Origin: Chloroflexota bacterium
Lineage (GTDB): Bacteria > Chloroflexota > Anaerolineae > 4572-78 > J111
Length of the DNA stretch: 64,000 nucleotides
Direction: 5' to 3'
Assembly (NCBI GenBank): GCA_016860845.1
Contig: BOKF01000005.1
Span: forward strand, 124,001-188,000
Below are positions 52,521-62,652 of this stretch, in pieces. Numbering within the stretch: position 1 is the stretch's first letter; each line of letters begins with the position of its first letter. The position numbers and the translations under genes were made by a program. The notes under the pieces are model-generated. The model saw only the letters and a list, made by a program, of their open reading frames with translations, had not been told where the DNA came from and ran no database searches.

Positions 52521-52536
52521 ATAGGCAATCCTTTCA

Positions 52537-52986
52537 TCATTTACCGGGCGTCAACCATTTCACCAGGGTAATGCGGGCATGTTTACTGTCTTGGGGTTCA
52601 ATAAAACTTTCATCAACCAATTGGCGCGCCCCTTCCAGACTATGATTCTGTTTCACTAATCTCTCGGCCTCATTGTTCTCGCCGTCTTCGGGGATGGAGT
52701 CAAAACAAATCAGGCAGGAAACTTGTATACCCGGCGCTCCATCTCTCGTTGCCGGGGACATAATTAACTGGCGGGGTTCAAAACCGTGTGTCCAGGCCAA
52801 AATTCGAGCCAATTCCGAGGCAGCCAATGAGATACGAGCCTGGTCAGCAGTGCCAAAGCCGACTTGCCGGGCCATTTCACGGGCCTGCATGCGGGCTGTC
52901 ACAATATCTAAATCATTATTGATATAAACTCTTCGCTCTGCACTCATATCTTGACTCCCTACAAGATTGACTGGGTCCGTTGTCAT
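52537..52986 (-). CDS. RsbT/anti-sigma-factor-like ATPase-fold protein with degenerate ATP site
   Basis: A 149-aa protein of the RsbT/RsbW histidine-kinase-type ATPase fold. The overall pattern is kept: INNDLDIVTARMQAREMARQ at the start, TADQARISLAASELARIL, and a closing HARITLVKWL. But the N-box Asn of RsbT (E-L-A-R-N) is Ile62 here, the D-x-G-P-G-I loop reads FDSIPEDGEN, and the glycine-rich lid is NHSLEGARQL. The protein probably cannot bind ATP as RsbT does, and may be a partner-switching adaptor. It is encoded between a receiver and a GAF protein in the chemosensory operon. Confidence 0.72.
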   Translation of the reverse strand: MTTDPVNLVGSQDMSAERRVYINNDLDIVTARMQAREMARQVGFGTADQARISLAASELARILAWTHGFEPRQLIMSPATRDGAPGIQVSCLICFDSIPEDGENNEAERLVKQNHSLEGARQLVDESFIEPQDSKHARITLVKWLTPGK

Positions 52987-53004
52987 AGGTAAGAACTCGA
53001 AACC

Positions 53005-54465
53005 CTAACTGGCTTTGGCCAGGGGCGGTGTCTCTTCATCCTTGTTTAAGGTTGCTAAAGCCTTTTTTAGGATAGCCACGAGCTGATCATCTCTTTCAGG
53101 GGCAGCATGGTGTTCATGGCCTCGATCACGGCGGGCTTTTTGAGAGGCAGCCAGGGCGAGCCATATCTGCTGTTCTACCTGGCGCAGTGATTGAATTTGT
53201 TGCTCCAAAATCTCGGTCCGGTGGACAAGCTGGGCATGACTCTCCTGAATTGTGCTGTATTTAGCCTCCCAGGTAGCTGCCTTCTTTTGCGTCTCAATGA
53301 AGGTTTGAGAATTACCTACAGCCTGGGCCACTTGCCGGCAAATCAAGGTCAGCAGGCGTTGATCACGAGAGGACCATTCGCGTGAGGTGCGATCACCTAC
53401 CGCTAAAACACCTAAAGCCCGGTCGCCCGCCGGGTCTAGCAAGGGGACGGCAGCCACTGCGCGGAGACCTTCAGCCTCAACTATCGCCCGCGCCCGGCCG
53501 CTGTGAAACAGGAGGGTGTCACGAAGAATCGGCTGTCTGCGGCTAAAAGCCATCCCTTCCGCGCCGTCGCCTGGTTTAAGCTGCCTTAACTCCTGCACAT
53601 ATTGCTCAGAGAGTCCTTGGTGCTCCCGTAAAACCAGAGACCCCTCTTCAAAGATGTAAAACCAGCCAATCTCAACATTTAAAGCCTGCCTGGTTTGCCT
53701 GACCGCCGCCTCGAGGATCACATTTAATTGCAGAATACCCCCTACTTCATTCGAGAGAGAGTTGAGGATGCCCAGGTCCTTGTTCTGGCGGACAACTTCT
53801 TCTTCAGCCGACATAATAGCGGCTAATAACTCTTCCAATTCATGCGTGGTTGACGAACTGGGCGGTGAGGCCGGTTGAACTTTGGCCTGGCTCTGGCGCT
53901 GAATTTGGGTGCGCAGACGGGTATGATCCAAAAATAGGGCTGTCAGTTGGCCCAATGCTTCCAGGCGGTGTTGTGATTCGGGGCGAAGAAAATCGTTGGA
54001 TGAAGCGACGATAAGGCCGCCTAAAATTTCTTTGTTAAATTGGAGCGGTAAGCCAAGCAAATATTTTAGCTTATGCCGGCTGAGTAGAGCTTGTTCGGGA
54101 TTAAGCTGCAAGCGTTGAGAAGTCAGGTAGACCTGTTTCCCGGCCAATAATAGCTGGCCTAACTCCTCCCTGGTGAACTGTCGAATCACCTCATCAGGGA
54201 GCTTTTGTTTGATAACCGCCGTCAATTGGTGAGCGTCATTGCCCACAACCAACAAAGCGCCCTGCTCCACTTCGCCGAGGGCTAAAATACGGGGTAATAT
54301 TTCACTCAAGATTTTTATCTTGTCCGATTTCTGGCCAAGACTGTTAATTACCAATTCCATCAAGACCAGGGGATCACGGCCAGGGGGAGTGGTTTGATCA
54401 CTTGTGCTCGATGGATTAGAAGTAGCACGGGGTTGTGATAATGTAGCCATGTTATCCTTACTCAA
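53005..54465 (-). CDS. Two-GAF-domain sensor protein, paralogue 2
   Basis: A 486-aa relative of the protein at 50425. A first GAF-like domain (about residues 35-180, with GALLVVGNDAHQL and LGLPLQFNKEILGGLIVAS) is followed by the coiled coil HELEELLAAIMSAEEEVVRQ, the second GAF (about 225-385, with IGWFYIFEEGSLVLREHQGL and LGVLAVGDRTSREW) and a helical, His/Arg-rich tail. It overlaps the cheB gene by 8 bp. No kinase or cyclase motif is present. The two paralogues flank the receiver and the RsbT-like gene. Confidence 0.8.
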   Translation of the reverse strand: MSKDNMATLSQPRATSNPSSTSDQTTPPGRDPLVLMELVINSLGQKSDKIKILSEILPRILALGEVEQGALLVVGNDAHQLTAVIKQKLPDEVIRQFTREELGQLLLAGKQVYLTSQRLQLNPEQALLSRHKLKYLLGLPLQFNKEILGGLIVASSNDFLRPESQHRLEALGQLTALFLDHTRLRTQIQRQSQAKVQPASPPSSSTTHELEELLAAIMSAEEEVVRQNKDLGILNSLSNEVGGILQLNVILEAAVRQTRQALNVEIGWFYIFEEGSLVLREHQGLSEQYVQELRQLKPGDGAEGMAFSRRQPILRDTLLFHSGRARAIVEAEGLRAVAAVPLLDPAGDRALGVLAVGDRTSREWSSRDQRLLTLICRQVAQAVGNSQTFIETQKKAATWEAKYSTIQESHAQLVHRTEILEQQIQSLRQVEQQIWLALAASQKARRDRGHEHHAAPERDDQLVAILKKALATLNKDEETPPLAKAS

Positions 54466-55519
54466 TCAATGCCAATATAGCCGGAGCAATCTGCTTAGCC
54501 GGTAAAATTTGCTCAGCCGCGTCCAGGGAGATGGCCACGGCCGGCATCCCAAAAACAACACAGGTCTCTTTATCCTGAGCAATCGTATGAGCACCGGCCT
54601 GGCGCATAGACTGTAACCCTTCGGCTCCGTCACTGCCCATCCCGGTCAGAATAATCCCAATCGCTCTAGGTCCATAGGTCCGAGCCACGGAATGAAATAG
54701 ATAATTGGCCGCCGGACGAAGACCATGCACGGCCGGCATATTACTCAGCGAGATTAACCCCATACTGTTAATCATCATATGGGCGTTATCGGGAGCAATA
54801 AGCACCTGGCCCGGTTTAGGTTCGTCGGCGTGGCGAGCCAGACGCACCTGCAGCGGAGTTTGCTGATTGAGCCAATCGGCCAGGCCCGCCCCAAAGCCAG
54901 GCGTAATATGCTGCACAATTAAAATAGGGACCGGGAAATTGGCCGGCAACTTGCTCAAAATTTCGGCCAGGATACCCGGCCCTCCTGTCGAAGAAGCAAT
55001 CACGACCATTTGAATTTTGGAATGTCCATTCTGGATCAGGGGCGTCACATTTGCCGTTGTCGTTGACTTCGCATCGAGCGGCCCCGTTGGTTTGCCCCAG
55101 CGCCGCACCACTTTAACCTCTGACATAAGCCTGACCTGCTTAGCCAGGGCCTCATAAGCTTCAGGCGTATCTTGCAGGGTCGGCTTTTCCAAAACCGATA
55201 GCGCCCCGGCCTGGAGTGCATTGAAGGTTAAATCTTGCTGATCTTTATCGGTGCTGGCGCTGATAACGACCACCGGGCAGGGCATTTCAGTCATAATTTG
55301 GCGGGTAGCTTCAAAGCCATCCATTTCAGGCATGTAAATGTCCATCGTAATCACATCGGGCCTGAGCCGCTTGGCCAGCCGCACCGCTTCGGTCCCATTG
55401 CGGGCTGTGCCGATCACCTGTAAATCTGGTGTACTCTGCAAAATGGTCACCAATAACTCCCGGTAAGTGGGTGAATCTTCAGCTACCAGTACGCGGATGG
55501 GCATAGTTTGACTCTTCAT
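54458..55519 (-). CDS. cheB: Chemotaxis response regulator protein-glutamate methylesterase CheB
   Basis: A 353-aa CheB with an N-terminal receiver domain (phospho-acceptor Asp60 in DVITMDIYMPEMDGFEA) and a C-terminal methylesterase domain. The esterase triad is visible: Ser in VIASSTGGPG, His in LIVQHITPGFGAGLADWL and Asp in LTGMGSDGAEGLQSM. It removes methyl groups from chemoreceptor glutamates and may deamidate glutamines. A second in-frame ATG at 55504 is also possible. Confidence 0.95.
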   Translation of the reverse strand: MKSQTMPIRVLVAEDSPTYRELLVTILQSTPDLQVIGTARNGTEAVRLAKRLRPDVITMDIYMPEMDGFEATRQIMTEMPCPVVVISASTDKDQQDLTFNALQAGALSVLEKPTLQDTPEAYEALAKQVRLMSEVKVVRRWGKPTGPLDAKSTTTANVTPLIQNGHSKIQMVVIASSTGGPGILAEILSKLPANFPVPILIVQHITPGFGAGLADWLNQQTPLQVRLARHADEPKPGQVLIAPDNAHMMINSMGLISLSNMPAVHGLRPAANYLFHSVARTYGPRAIGIILTGMGSDGAEGLQSMRQAGAHTIAQDKETCVVFGMPAVAISLDAAEQILPAKQIAPAILALIE

Positions 55520-55542
55520 GGCCTATTATCGCCAAATCAACA

Positions 55543-57915
55543 TTAGATCAGTTGCTCAATTGTGTCCAGCAGGCTGCCCTGGTCGAACCTGCTTTTAACA
55601 ATGTAGGCATCGGCGCCTACCTCGATACCCCGCGCTTTATCAGCCGGCGAGTCCAGCGACGTTACCAGGATAACCGGAATGTTAGCATAACGGGTATCAT
55701 GTTTAACCCGATAGGTCAGGTCGAAGCCATCCAGCCGGGGCATGTTGATATCAGAAACAATCAGATGGGGCAGGCCGTCTGTGGCCAGCACGCCCAGAGC
55801 CTCTTCCCCATCCGTCGCTAATTTGACCTCGTAGCCGGCGGCTTCAAGGATATTCTTTTCCAGGGTGCGGGTGGTAATCGAGTCATCAACGACCAGGATC
55901 GTTTTAAGTTCAGCCGGTTGGTGTAATTCAAGGCCGCTTGTGGCCGAGGTCTTTGGGAGAGCGCGCGTTGCCAATTTGACCAAATCAGCCGCATGCAGCA
56001 CCAGCATCACCTGCCCTGAGCCGAGGACGGTGGCTCCCGCCAATCCCCCGACTTTGACCAGTTGCTTGCCGAGGCTTTTGACGACAATCTCCTGTTCGCC
56101 GACGAGATCGTCCACGATCAAACCCAGCCGTTTCTCCGCTACGGCAATAATCACCACGGTCAGCCGGTCAGCCTCCTGGCCACTCGCTGGCAGTTCGAGT
56201 AGGTCGCTTAATCGAGCCAATGCCACCGGCTTGCCTTGATAAATGATGGCTTCTTTGCCGGACACAGTAGCAACGTCACTTGCCTTAACCTGAAGCATGC
56301 GCTCGACCGTAGTCAGCGGTAAAGCAAAAACCTGCTCTCCGCTGCGGACCAGCAGCCCATGCGAACTGGCCAGAGTCAAGGGTAAGGTTAGGGTAAAAGT
56401 AGTGCCTTGCCCCGGCGCAGAACTGACATCCAAAATTCCTTGCAGCGCTTCGACATTCTGGCGAACCACATCCAACCCTACGCCTCGGCCAGAAATATCG
56501 GTAATAATTTTACTGGTGGACAGGCCGGAGTCGAAGATGAGGTTAGCTACTTCGGTGTCGCTCATTTTTTCAGTCTCAACATGAGACCTTAAGCCCCGGC
56601 GAACCGCAGCCAGGCGAATGGCTGCTAAATCCAACCCGCTACCATCATCACTGATGGTAATGACAATATTGTGGCCCTGCTGGTTGGCCGACAGCGTAAT
56701 TTGCCCTTCGGCTGGTTTGCCCGCCTGCTGCCGAAATTCCGGCCGTTCCAAACCGTGATCTACGGCATTACGCAGCAGGTGGATCAGTGGGTCTTTGATC
56801 TGCTCCAGGACCCGTTTGTCCAGCTCTGTTTCGCCGCCCCAGATGCTCAGATTAATCTGTTTACCCTGTTCACGGGCCAGGTCACGGACCATGCGGGCAA
56901 AGGTAGCGGTGATGGTCCGCAGCGGCAGCATGCGCACCCGTTTGATCTCTTCTTGCAACTCGTTAATAACCAGTGACATCCGCAACGTATCGTTAGCCAA
57001 CTGGCGATACAAAGTGTTGGCCTGGGCGTTAAAAGTTCGCAACTGGTCCTGGTTGTGAGTCAAAAAATCAACCAGGGCTGTGATCTCCCTGGGCTGCTGA
57101 GCAGAGGGACGCGAAGCAGGGGATTTAGGTTCAGCGGCCAGTGGCCGGCCGTCGGTCTTAGGGCCGTTGCGGAGCAGGCGATTGTAATGACTCCGCAGCG
57201 ATTGCCACTCCTTTTGCCAATCGGCGGCCAGATTCTGCATTTGGCGTACTTCGGCCAGGCGTTGTTCAGCCCGGATCTTGGCGCTCAGCAGTTCGCTAAA
57301 TTGGGCCATGAGCGCATCCAACTTGCTCACCGAAACACGGATGGTTTCATCCGTAGGGTTAGAAGGGGGGAGGGCTGGCGGCAGGGCGGGGTGGGGAGAA
57401 GCCGTGTCCTCCCTTTCATTGCCTTCAGGGCCAGGCTCCTGCCCGACAGAAGCCTGCGGCTCTGCCACGCCTGAGGGAGAGGCTTCCCCTTTGCTCCCCT
57501 GTTCCCCGCTGCCTCGCGCCGTCTCTTCCAGGCGGGTCAGTAATTCTAGGACTGCGGCAGGGGGCGCCGATTGGCCGGCTTCCAGTTGAGCCATGACCAG
57601 CTCAACCGCGTCGAGAGCCTGGTAGAGCAGGTCAAATAACTCCGGGGAAAAGGTCAGGCGGCTCTCTTTCGCGGCCAGCAGCAGTTCTTCCAGGGCATGA
57701 CCCAGGCTTTCGACGATCGTCACGCCGACGGCTCGCGCTGCCCCTTTGAGGCTGTGCGCCTCACGAAAAATTTCCTTAAGAATAGCCTGCTGCTCCGGGA
57801 CAGGCGGGTTTTTCTCCAACGCCAACAAGCCCTGATTGATTTTCTGGACATGCTCGCTTTGTTCGGCTTTGAAGCTGTTGATCAGTTGTTGGCGAATTTC
57901 TGCGCTTAAACCCAT
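55543..57915 (-). CDS. cheA: Hybrid chemotaxis sensor kinase CheA with C-terminal receiver
   Basis: A 790-aa CheA. Domain order: Hpt (phospho-His54 in EAHSLKGAARAVG), a Pro/Glu-rich linker, a dimerisation segment (DETIRVSVSKLDALMAQF), HATPase (N-box HLLRNAVDHGLERPEF, G-boxes ISDDGSGLDLAAI and DISGRGVGLDVV), a CheW-like domain (about 520-650) and a C-terminal receiver (VVDDSITTRTLEKNI, acceptor Asp in LIVSDINMPRLDGFDL). The attached receiver, common in Pil-Chp and other non-flagellar systems, can act as a phosphate sink. It receives signal from the chemoreceptor through the two CheW proteins of this operon. Confidence 0.95.
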   Translation of the reverse strand: MGLSAEIRQQLINSFKAEQSEHVQKINQGLLALEKNPPVPEQQAILKEIFREAHSLKGAARAVGVTIVESLGHALEELLLAAKESRLTFSPELFDLLYQALDAVELVMAQLEAGQSAPPAAVLELLTRLEETARGSGEQGSKGEASPSGVAEPQASVGQEPGPEGNEREDTASPHPALPPALPPSNPTDETIRVSVSKLDALMAQFSELLSAKIRAEQRLAEVRQMQNLAADWQKEWQSLRSHYNRLLRNGPKTDGRPLAAEPKSPASRPSAQQPREITALVDFLTHNQDQLRTFNAQANTLYRQLANDTLRMSLVINELQEEIKRVRMLPLRTITATFARMVRDLAREQGKQINLSIWGGETELDKRVLEQIKDPLIHLLRNAVDHGLERPEFRQQAGKPAEGQITLSANQQGHNIVITISDDGSGLDLAAIRLAAVRRGLRSHVETEKMSDTEVANLIFDSGLSTSKIITDISGRGVGLDVVRQNVEALQGILDVSSAPGQGTTFTLTLPLTLASSHGLLVRSGEQVFALPLTTVERMLQVKASDVATVSGKEAIIYQGKPVALARLSDLLELPASGQEADRLTVVIIAVAEKRLGLIVDDLVGEQEIVVKSLGKQLVKVGGLAGATVLGSGQVMLVLHAADLVKLATRALPKTSATSGLELHQPAELKTILVVDDSITTRTLEKNILEAAGYEVKLATDGEEALGVLATDGLPHLIVSDINMPRLDGFDLTYRVKHDTRYANIPVILVTSLDSPADKARGIEVGADAYIVKSRFDQGSLLDTIEQLI

Positions 57916-57929
57916 CTTGCTGCTCTGTT

Positions 57930-59693
57930 TTAGTTCAGGCGATACCGGGCGACCAGACTTTCCATCTGCTGGGCCAGGGCGGCCAGGTCCTGAGCTGCTT
58001 TCTCGGCCTGGCGGGTTGAGGCCAGGTTTTGCACCGTGGCCTGGTTGATATTCTGCATGGCCAGGGCAATCTGCTCGACGCCGGTGGTTTGCTGCTGAAC
58101 GCTGGCCAAGATTTGCTGGGCGGCGCTGGCGCTCTCGCTAATGCTGGCCGCCAAACGCTGGATCGTCTCGCCGGCCTGGCCGGTTAAGTCCACCCCCGTG
58201 TCAACCCCTTTGGTCCCTTCTTCGGTAGCCATCACGGCGGCATTCGTCGCCCGCTGGATTTCGTTCAGAATGGATTTGACCTGGGCCGTCGCCTGTTTGG
58301 ACTGCTCGGCCAGATTCCGGACCTCTACCGCCACCACGGCAAAGCCCTTACCATGCTCACCGGCCCGGGCTGCTTCGACCGAGGCATTTAAGGCCAGTAA
58401 ATTGCTCTGAGCGGCAATATCGTTGACCGTCGCAATAATCTCGCCGATTTGCTGTGTCTGCTCGCTCAGAGCCAGGATATTTTCGGCAATACCCTCGACG
58501 CGATCTTTAATCTGGCTCATGCCCTCGACTGTGCCGCTGACCGCGCGTTGGCCGGCTTGAGCCACGTCGCGGGTGCGCTGGGCCTGCTCCGCCACCGCCT
58601 GAGCCTTGGCAAAGGCTTGCTCCACGATCATTTTAACCTCATCAATGGTGGTCGAAATTTCTGAAATGGCGGCTGATTGCTCCGACGCTCGGGTGGCCTG
58701 CTGGGCGGTGGCGCTCATGATTTCGGTAGATGCTGCGGCCACATTGATGGTAGCTTCGCGGATCTGGGACGTCATTTCGCCCAAACTTTCGACCATATTA
58801 TTCAAGTTTTGGCCCAGGGTAGACAGGGTGTCATTCTCCCCGTGGCCGTTGAAAGTGAGGCGAGCGGTTAGATCACCTTTGGCTACTTGCTCTACAAAGG
58901 CCAGATAATTGCTAACCGTGAGTTCCTGATACTGCCGGACCTCTTGCATCTGGGAAAAGAGACGGGTGTTGTGGATGGCAATAGCCACCTGGTTAGCCAG
59001 CGCTTGCAGCGTTTTCTCATCTTCTCGAGTTAAACCGGCCACTCTTTTACTCTGCACATTCAGAATGCCCACGACCTCGTTGACCAATACTACCGGAATG
59101 GCCATTTCAGAGCGGGTCTCGGGTAAAATTGGATTCGGCAGCCAGGTGGGATCGGCCTGGACATTCTCGACCGTCACAATTTGTCGCTCCCGATAGGCTC
59201 GCGCGACCAGGCTTTTAGGCGCGGCAACCGGAATTTTGTGCCTGCGCCGGATGAGTTCCTCACCGGCCTGGCCGTAGCCTTCGGCCACATACAGAAACTC
59301 CCCCTGGTCATCCAGCAGGTAAATGTGGACGTGGTAATAGTCAAACGTCTCCTTGGTAACGGTAACCACCTCTTGCATCAGGGCCTTTAAATCCAAAATA
59401 GCCGAAAGGCGCTGGCTAATATCAATGACAACTTCCGTTTTTTTGGTCCGATCGGCCATTTGTTGTTCCAGGCGGTTAACCGCTTTATAGAGTTGCGTGA
59501 TCAACAGTCCTTCCAGGCCGATAATTACAACCAGTATGAGCAAGGCGGTGATAGGGTTGACCAGGGGTTCACCTGGACCAAAAGTCAGGATGATGATGGC
59601 CCCCCCAAAAACAGCCAGAATAACTGCGGTAATATAGCCAGCTACTAAGTTGCGGCGGATGCTCCATGTCATCCCAGAAAAGATTTTCATCAT
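57930..59693 (-). CDS. Methyl-accepting chemotaxis protein with GAF domain
   Basis: A 587-aa chemoreceptor. Two hydrophobic helices (about residues 14-40 and 44-68) are separated by only a few residues, so there is no periplasmic sensor. A cytoplasmic GAF domain (about 95-245, [20 protein letters not shown]) follows, then a HAMP-like stretch ([19 protein letters not shown]) and the signalling domain with the conserved hairpin tip [20 protein letters not shown]. It would therefore sense an intracellular cue. Its start overlaps the upstream CheW gene as ATGA. Confidence 0.93.
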   Translation of the reverse strand: MMKIFSGMTWSIRRNLVAGYITAVILAVFGGAIIILTFGPGEPLVNPITALLILVVIIGLEGLLITQLYKAVNRLEQQMADRTKKTEVVIDISQRLSAILDLKALMQEVVTVTKETFDYYHVHIYLLDDQGEFLYVAEGYGQAGEELIRRRHKIPVAAPKSLVARAYRERQIVTVENVQADPTWLPNPILPETRSEMAIPVVLVNEVVGILNVQSKRVAGLTREDEKTLQALANQVAIAIHNTRLFSQMQEVRQYQELTVSNYLAFVEQVAKGDLTARLTFNGHGENDTLSTLGQNLNNMVESLGEMTSQIREATINVAAASTEIMSATAQQATRASEQSAAISEISTTIDEVKMIVEQAFAKAQAVAEQAQRTRDVAQAGQRAVSGTVEGMSQIKDRVEGIAENILALSEQTQQIGEIIATVNDIAAQSNLLALNASVEAARAGEHGKGFAVVAVEVRNLAEQSKQATAQVKSILNEIQRATNAAVMATEEGTKGVDTGVDLTGQAGETIQRLAASISESASAAQQILASVQQQTTGVEQIALAMQNINQATVQNLASTRQAEKAAQDLAALAQQMESLVARYRLN

Positions 59694-60382
59694 AACTCAT
59701 CCTTAATAACTAATTGTTTATCGCTCAATAAAGCATTAAGATCAAGTACTACCAGCAGGTCAGACGTAACTCCGCGAATATGGTGAGCGTGAATACCGTC
59801 TTGAGTAGTTAAGGGCGGTTCAATTTCTTGTATAAAAATAGTTTGCACATCTATGACCTCATCCACCAGGAGGCCAACTTCTACCTGGGTTGTTTCTGAG
59901 GTGGTGTCGGTATTGGCGACCACAACGATCTTGGTTTGATGGGTCTCGGCCTGCCCTCGTCCGTGGTTGGGAGCGGGTGCTGGCAGTCCAAAGAAGGTGC
60001 GCAGATCAATCACCGACAGGATACGACCCCTGGCGCTAAAGACGCCGGCCACAAAACCAGGTGTGCGCGGTACGGGCGTGAGCTGCTCTCGAGGATATAT
60101 TTCATGCACGTGGGTTACTTCAATGCCATAACGCTCGTTGTTCAACCGCAAGATCAGGAGAGTGACAGTTTGTCCGGTAACCGCGGCAGATGGCTCTTGA
60201 GCCAAAGCATAGGCTCGCCGCGCCCAAATCTCAGCCAGTTCGGCGGGGCTGAGGGAGTCATCGGCAAAGGTGGGTGATTGAAGATCTGGGGCTGGGGAAC
60301 TGGTTTGAGGTAAGGAGGCGCGGCCGGTGTGTAGAGATTTAACTGATTTGCCATTTACAGCATTTTCGGGTGATAGACTCAT
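59690..60382 (-). CDS. cheW: CheW-like coupling protein, copy 2
   Basis: A 230-aa CheW with an extra N-terminal part of about 75 residues rich in Ser and Pro before the domain start [20 protein letters not shown]. CheW marks are [20 protein letters not shown] and the [14 protein letters not shown] strand, then [15 protein letters not shown]. It couples receptor and CheA. Overlaps the receptor gene. Confidence 0.9.
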   Translation of the reverse strand: MSLSPENAVNGKSVKSLHTGRASLPQTSSPAPDLQSPTFADDSLSPAELAEIWARRAYALAQEPSAAVTGQTVTLLILRLNNERYGIEVTHVHEIYPREQLTPVPRTPGFVAGVFSARGRILSVIDLRTFFGLPAPAPNHGRGQAETHQTKIVVVANTDTTSETTQVEVGLLVDEVIDVQTIFIQEIEPPLTTQDGIHAHHIRGVTSDLLVVLDLNALLSDKQLVIKDEL

Positions 60383-60403
60383 AACGATGATCTCATTTCA
60401 CAC

Positions 60404-62062
60404 TTAAGTTCCCAGATCAGCTAACATCCGCTGTGCGGCGGCTAATAGATGTTTGGCCGCAGCGCCCCCGGAGTGGGGGATGACTTCAGCCGGTGAATAC
60501 TTTTCCAGAACTTTAATGGCATTCCGGCAGGCCCGTTGCGCGCTTTTTTTCTGTCCGGTTTGCCGGTAAAACGCGGCCAGATTCAAGTAAGGCAGCGGCA
60601 TGTTCGGTTCAAGGTAAATAGCTTTTTTGAGCATAGCGATAGCCGACTCCAGTTGCGCTTCCTGTTCATAAATCAACCCCAACAGGTAATAGGCTTCAGC
60701 TTGCAGCTTGTCCAGATTGATCGCGCTCTGGCACCAGTGTTTGGCTTCCGACCACTGGCCCAGGTTAGCATAAGCCCGGCCCAGTAAGGTATGAGCCGGG
60801 GCAAAGTGGGGATCAGTGCTTAAGTGACGCTGTAACCGGTTGATGGCCTCCGTAATTTGGCCCTGGTTTATGAGGGCAGCAGCAATGGCAGCAGGGTCGG
60901 CCTCGGGTTGTGGCTGAGGAGAAGGGTGAGTTGAAGCGGGCGGTGGGAGTAAGGGAGTAGGTAACAAATCGGTTGTCGGGTCAAAGGTTAATTTCCCATT
61001 TTTTTGAGCCGGGATAGGAGCAAGGGAGTCAGGTTTCTTCGGCAGAGAGGCCAGGCCATTATTAGATGAAGGGGGGGCATTGAATGACTGAAGCCAGGTC
61101 CAGGTATCAAGGCTAAAATGAGGCTGGCCTGTTTTTTGATAAAGCAGAGCGTTGGGCCAGGTTCGCGGCTGAAAAGCTCCGTAAACTGCCGGAGATGGTT
61201 CCGAATGGCCCACGACCAACCAACCTTCTTGAACGAGAGCCTCGTAAAATTTTTGGGCAATTCGCCGGGTATCCGGTTCGGTAAAATAAATGGTCACATT
61301 ACGGCATAAAATCAAATCCATGCTGACCGTATTATTATGAAGCGCCGGATAATCGTCTTCGACCAAATTGAGGGGAGCAAAGGTGACCATTTGCCGAATA
61401 TCATCATTCAAGGTATAGCGTTTGGTTGCCGGATCAAAATTAAAATAGCGAGCCTGCACCATTTTGGCTTCGGCTTCACGAAACGACCAATCAGAATAAA
61501 CAGCTTCTCGCGCCCGGGTTAGCGAGTCCTGGTTAATGTCGGTTGCCAGAATCAAAATGTGCCAGCGATCAATATCCGGTAAAAGTTCTTTCAGAATAAT
61601 CGCCAGCGAATAAGCCTCTTCGCCGGTAGCGCAGCCGGCGCTCCAGATGCGGAGTTGCGGTTGAATGGTAGAGCCAACAGCCGCGGCCGCTGCTCGCTTA
61701 CGGGCAATCAGCGCCGGCAGCACCTCATGGGTCAAGGCGTCGAACTGTCCCTCGTCCCGGAAAAAGTACGTTTCGCCGACAGTCAGGCAGTTAATCAGGC
61801 GTTCCATCTCCGCTCGACCGGCTGGGTTAATCTTGTCGCGCAGGAGCTGGTAATAGTGGTCCAGATTATTTCTATCGCCGAGAAAGCTTGCGGACGAACC
61901 GCCTAATGCTTTGAGGAGGCCATTTTCCAGGTCAATTCTTTTCTTTTCGGAAAAGTAAAGGCCGCTTCGCTCCAGGACTAGTTCACGAAACCGCAGGTAG
62001 TCCCCATAGCTCAGGGATAAAGGAGGATTTGATAGTTGAGGCAGAGGAGATCCTATGTCCAT
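60404..62062 (-). CDS. cheR: CheR methyltransferase with C-terminal TPR repeats
   Basis: A 552-aa protein. The N-terminal helical domain (LSYGDYLRFRELVLERSGL) and the SAM-binding domain (IWSAGCATGEEAYSLAIIL near residue 140, DLILCRNVTIYFTEPDTRRI near residue 245) are those of CheR, which methylates receptor glutamates. A low-complexity Pro-rich linker precedes C-terminal TPR repeats (about 405-520, FAPAHTLLGRAYANLGQWSE and AEAYYLLGLIYEQEAQLESA). CheR-TPR fusions are seen in non-flagellar chemosensory systems. Confidence 0.94.
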   Translation of the reverse strand: MDIGSPLPQLSNPPLSLSYGDYLRFRELVLERSGLYFSEKKRIDLENGLLKALGGSSASFLGDRNNLDHYYQLLRDKINPAGRAEMERLINCLTVGETYFFRDEGQFDALTHEVLPALIARKRAAAAAVGSTIQPQLRIWSAGCATGEEAYSLAIILKELLPDIDRWHILILATDINQDSLTRAREAVYSDWSFREAEAKMVQARYFNFDPATKRYTLNDDIRQMVTFAPLNLVEDDYPALHNNTVSMDLILCRNVTIYFTEPDTRRIAQKFYEALVQEGWLVVGHSEPSPAVYGAFQPRTWPNALLYQKTGQPHFSLDTWTWLQSFNAPPSSNNGLASLPKKPDSLAPIPAQKNGKLTFDPTTDLLPTPLLPPPASTHPSPQPQPEADPAAIAAALINQGQITEAINRLQRHLSTDPHFAPAHTLLGRAYANLGQWSEAKHWCQSAINLDKLQAEAYYLLGLIYEQEAQLESAIAMLKKAIYLEPNMPLPYLNLAAFYRQTGQKKSAQRACRNAIKVLEKYSPAEVIPHSGGAAAKHLLAAAQRMLADLGT

Positions 62063-62109
62063 ATTTTTGTTCTCGGCAAGTCACCTTTCCAGATCTTTGG
62101 ACTGGAGCG

Positions 62110-62652
62110 TCATTGTCCAACTTTCAAGCCCAGCGCCTGGGTCAGTTGACTCTGAACCACCGGGCTGAGCAGGGCATGAATATTGAGGACAAGGATAAAG
62201 CGCCGGTCTACCGTAGCTACGCCGGCCAGGTAAGCCGCCCGGGTAGTGATTTGGCTGGCTAATTCAGCAGGGGCGATGCTCTCTGCTAATTCTAAATCCT
62301 CTACTGAAACTTCACGCACGTCTTCCACCGTGTCCACAATCAAGCCCAGGAAATAATCCTGGCCAATCAGGTCTACCAGGATAATGGGGGTGTGCAGGCC
62401 GTAAGAGCATGGCGGCAAGTTAAAGCGGCGGCGCAAATCCATAACCGGCACAACTTTGCCATGCAAATTGATAATCCCCTCCATTACATCGGGAATGCCG
62501 GGTAGAGGGGTAATCGTAACCATTTCAATTATTCGAGCGACGTTGTTTACGGGCAGGCCATATAATTGCTCGTCCACCTTGAAGAACAGTAAGGCTAAAG
62601 TCGCGTTGCTTTTAGTTGTTTTGATTGCCGCTGATTCTGCCTGGCTGGTCAT
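62110..62652 (-). CDS. cheW: CheW-like coupling protein, copy 1
   Basis: A 180-aa CheW, first gene of the chemosensory operon. Typical segments: FKVDEQLYGLPVNNVARIIE, TPLPGIPDVMEGIINLHGKV, VPVMDLRRRFNLPP and GLIVDTVEDVREVSVEDL. Two CheW copies of different length in one operon suggest either two coupling modes or array flexibility. Confidence 0.92.
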   Translation of the reverse strand: MTSQAESAAIKTTKSNATLALLFFKVDEQLYGLPVNNVARIIEMVTITPLPGIPDVMEGIINLHGKVVPVMDLRRRFNLPPCSYGLHTPIILVDLIGQDYFLGLIVDTVEDVREVSVEDLELAESIAPAELASQITTRAAYLAGVATVDRRFILVLNIHALLSPVVQSQLTQALGLKVGQ

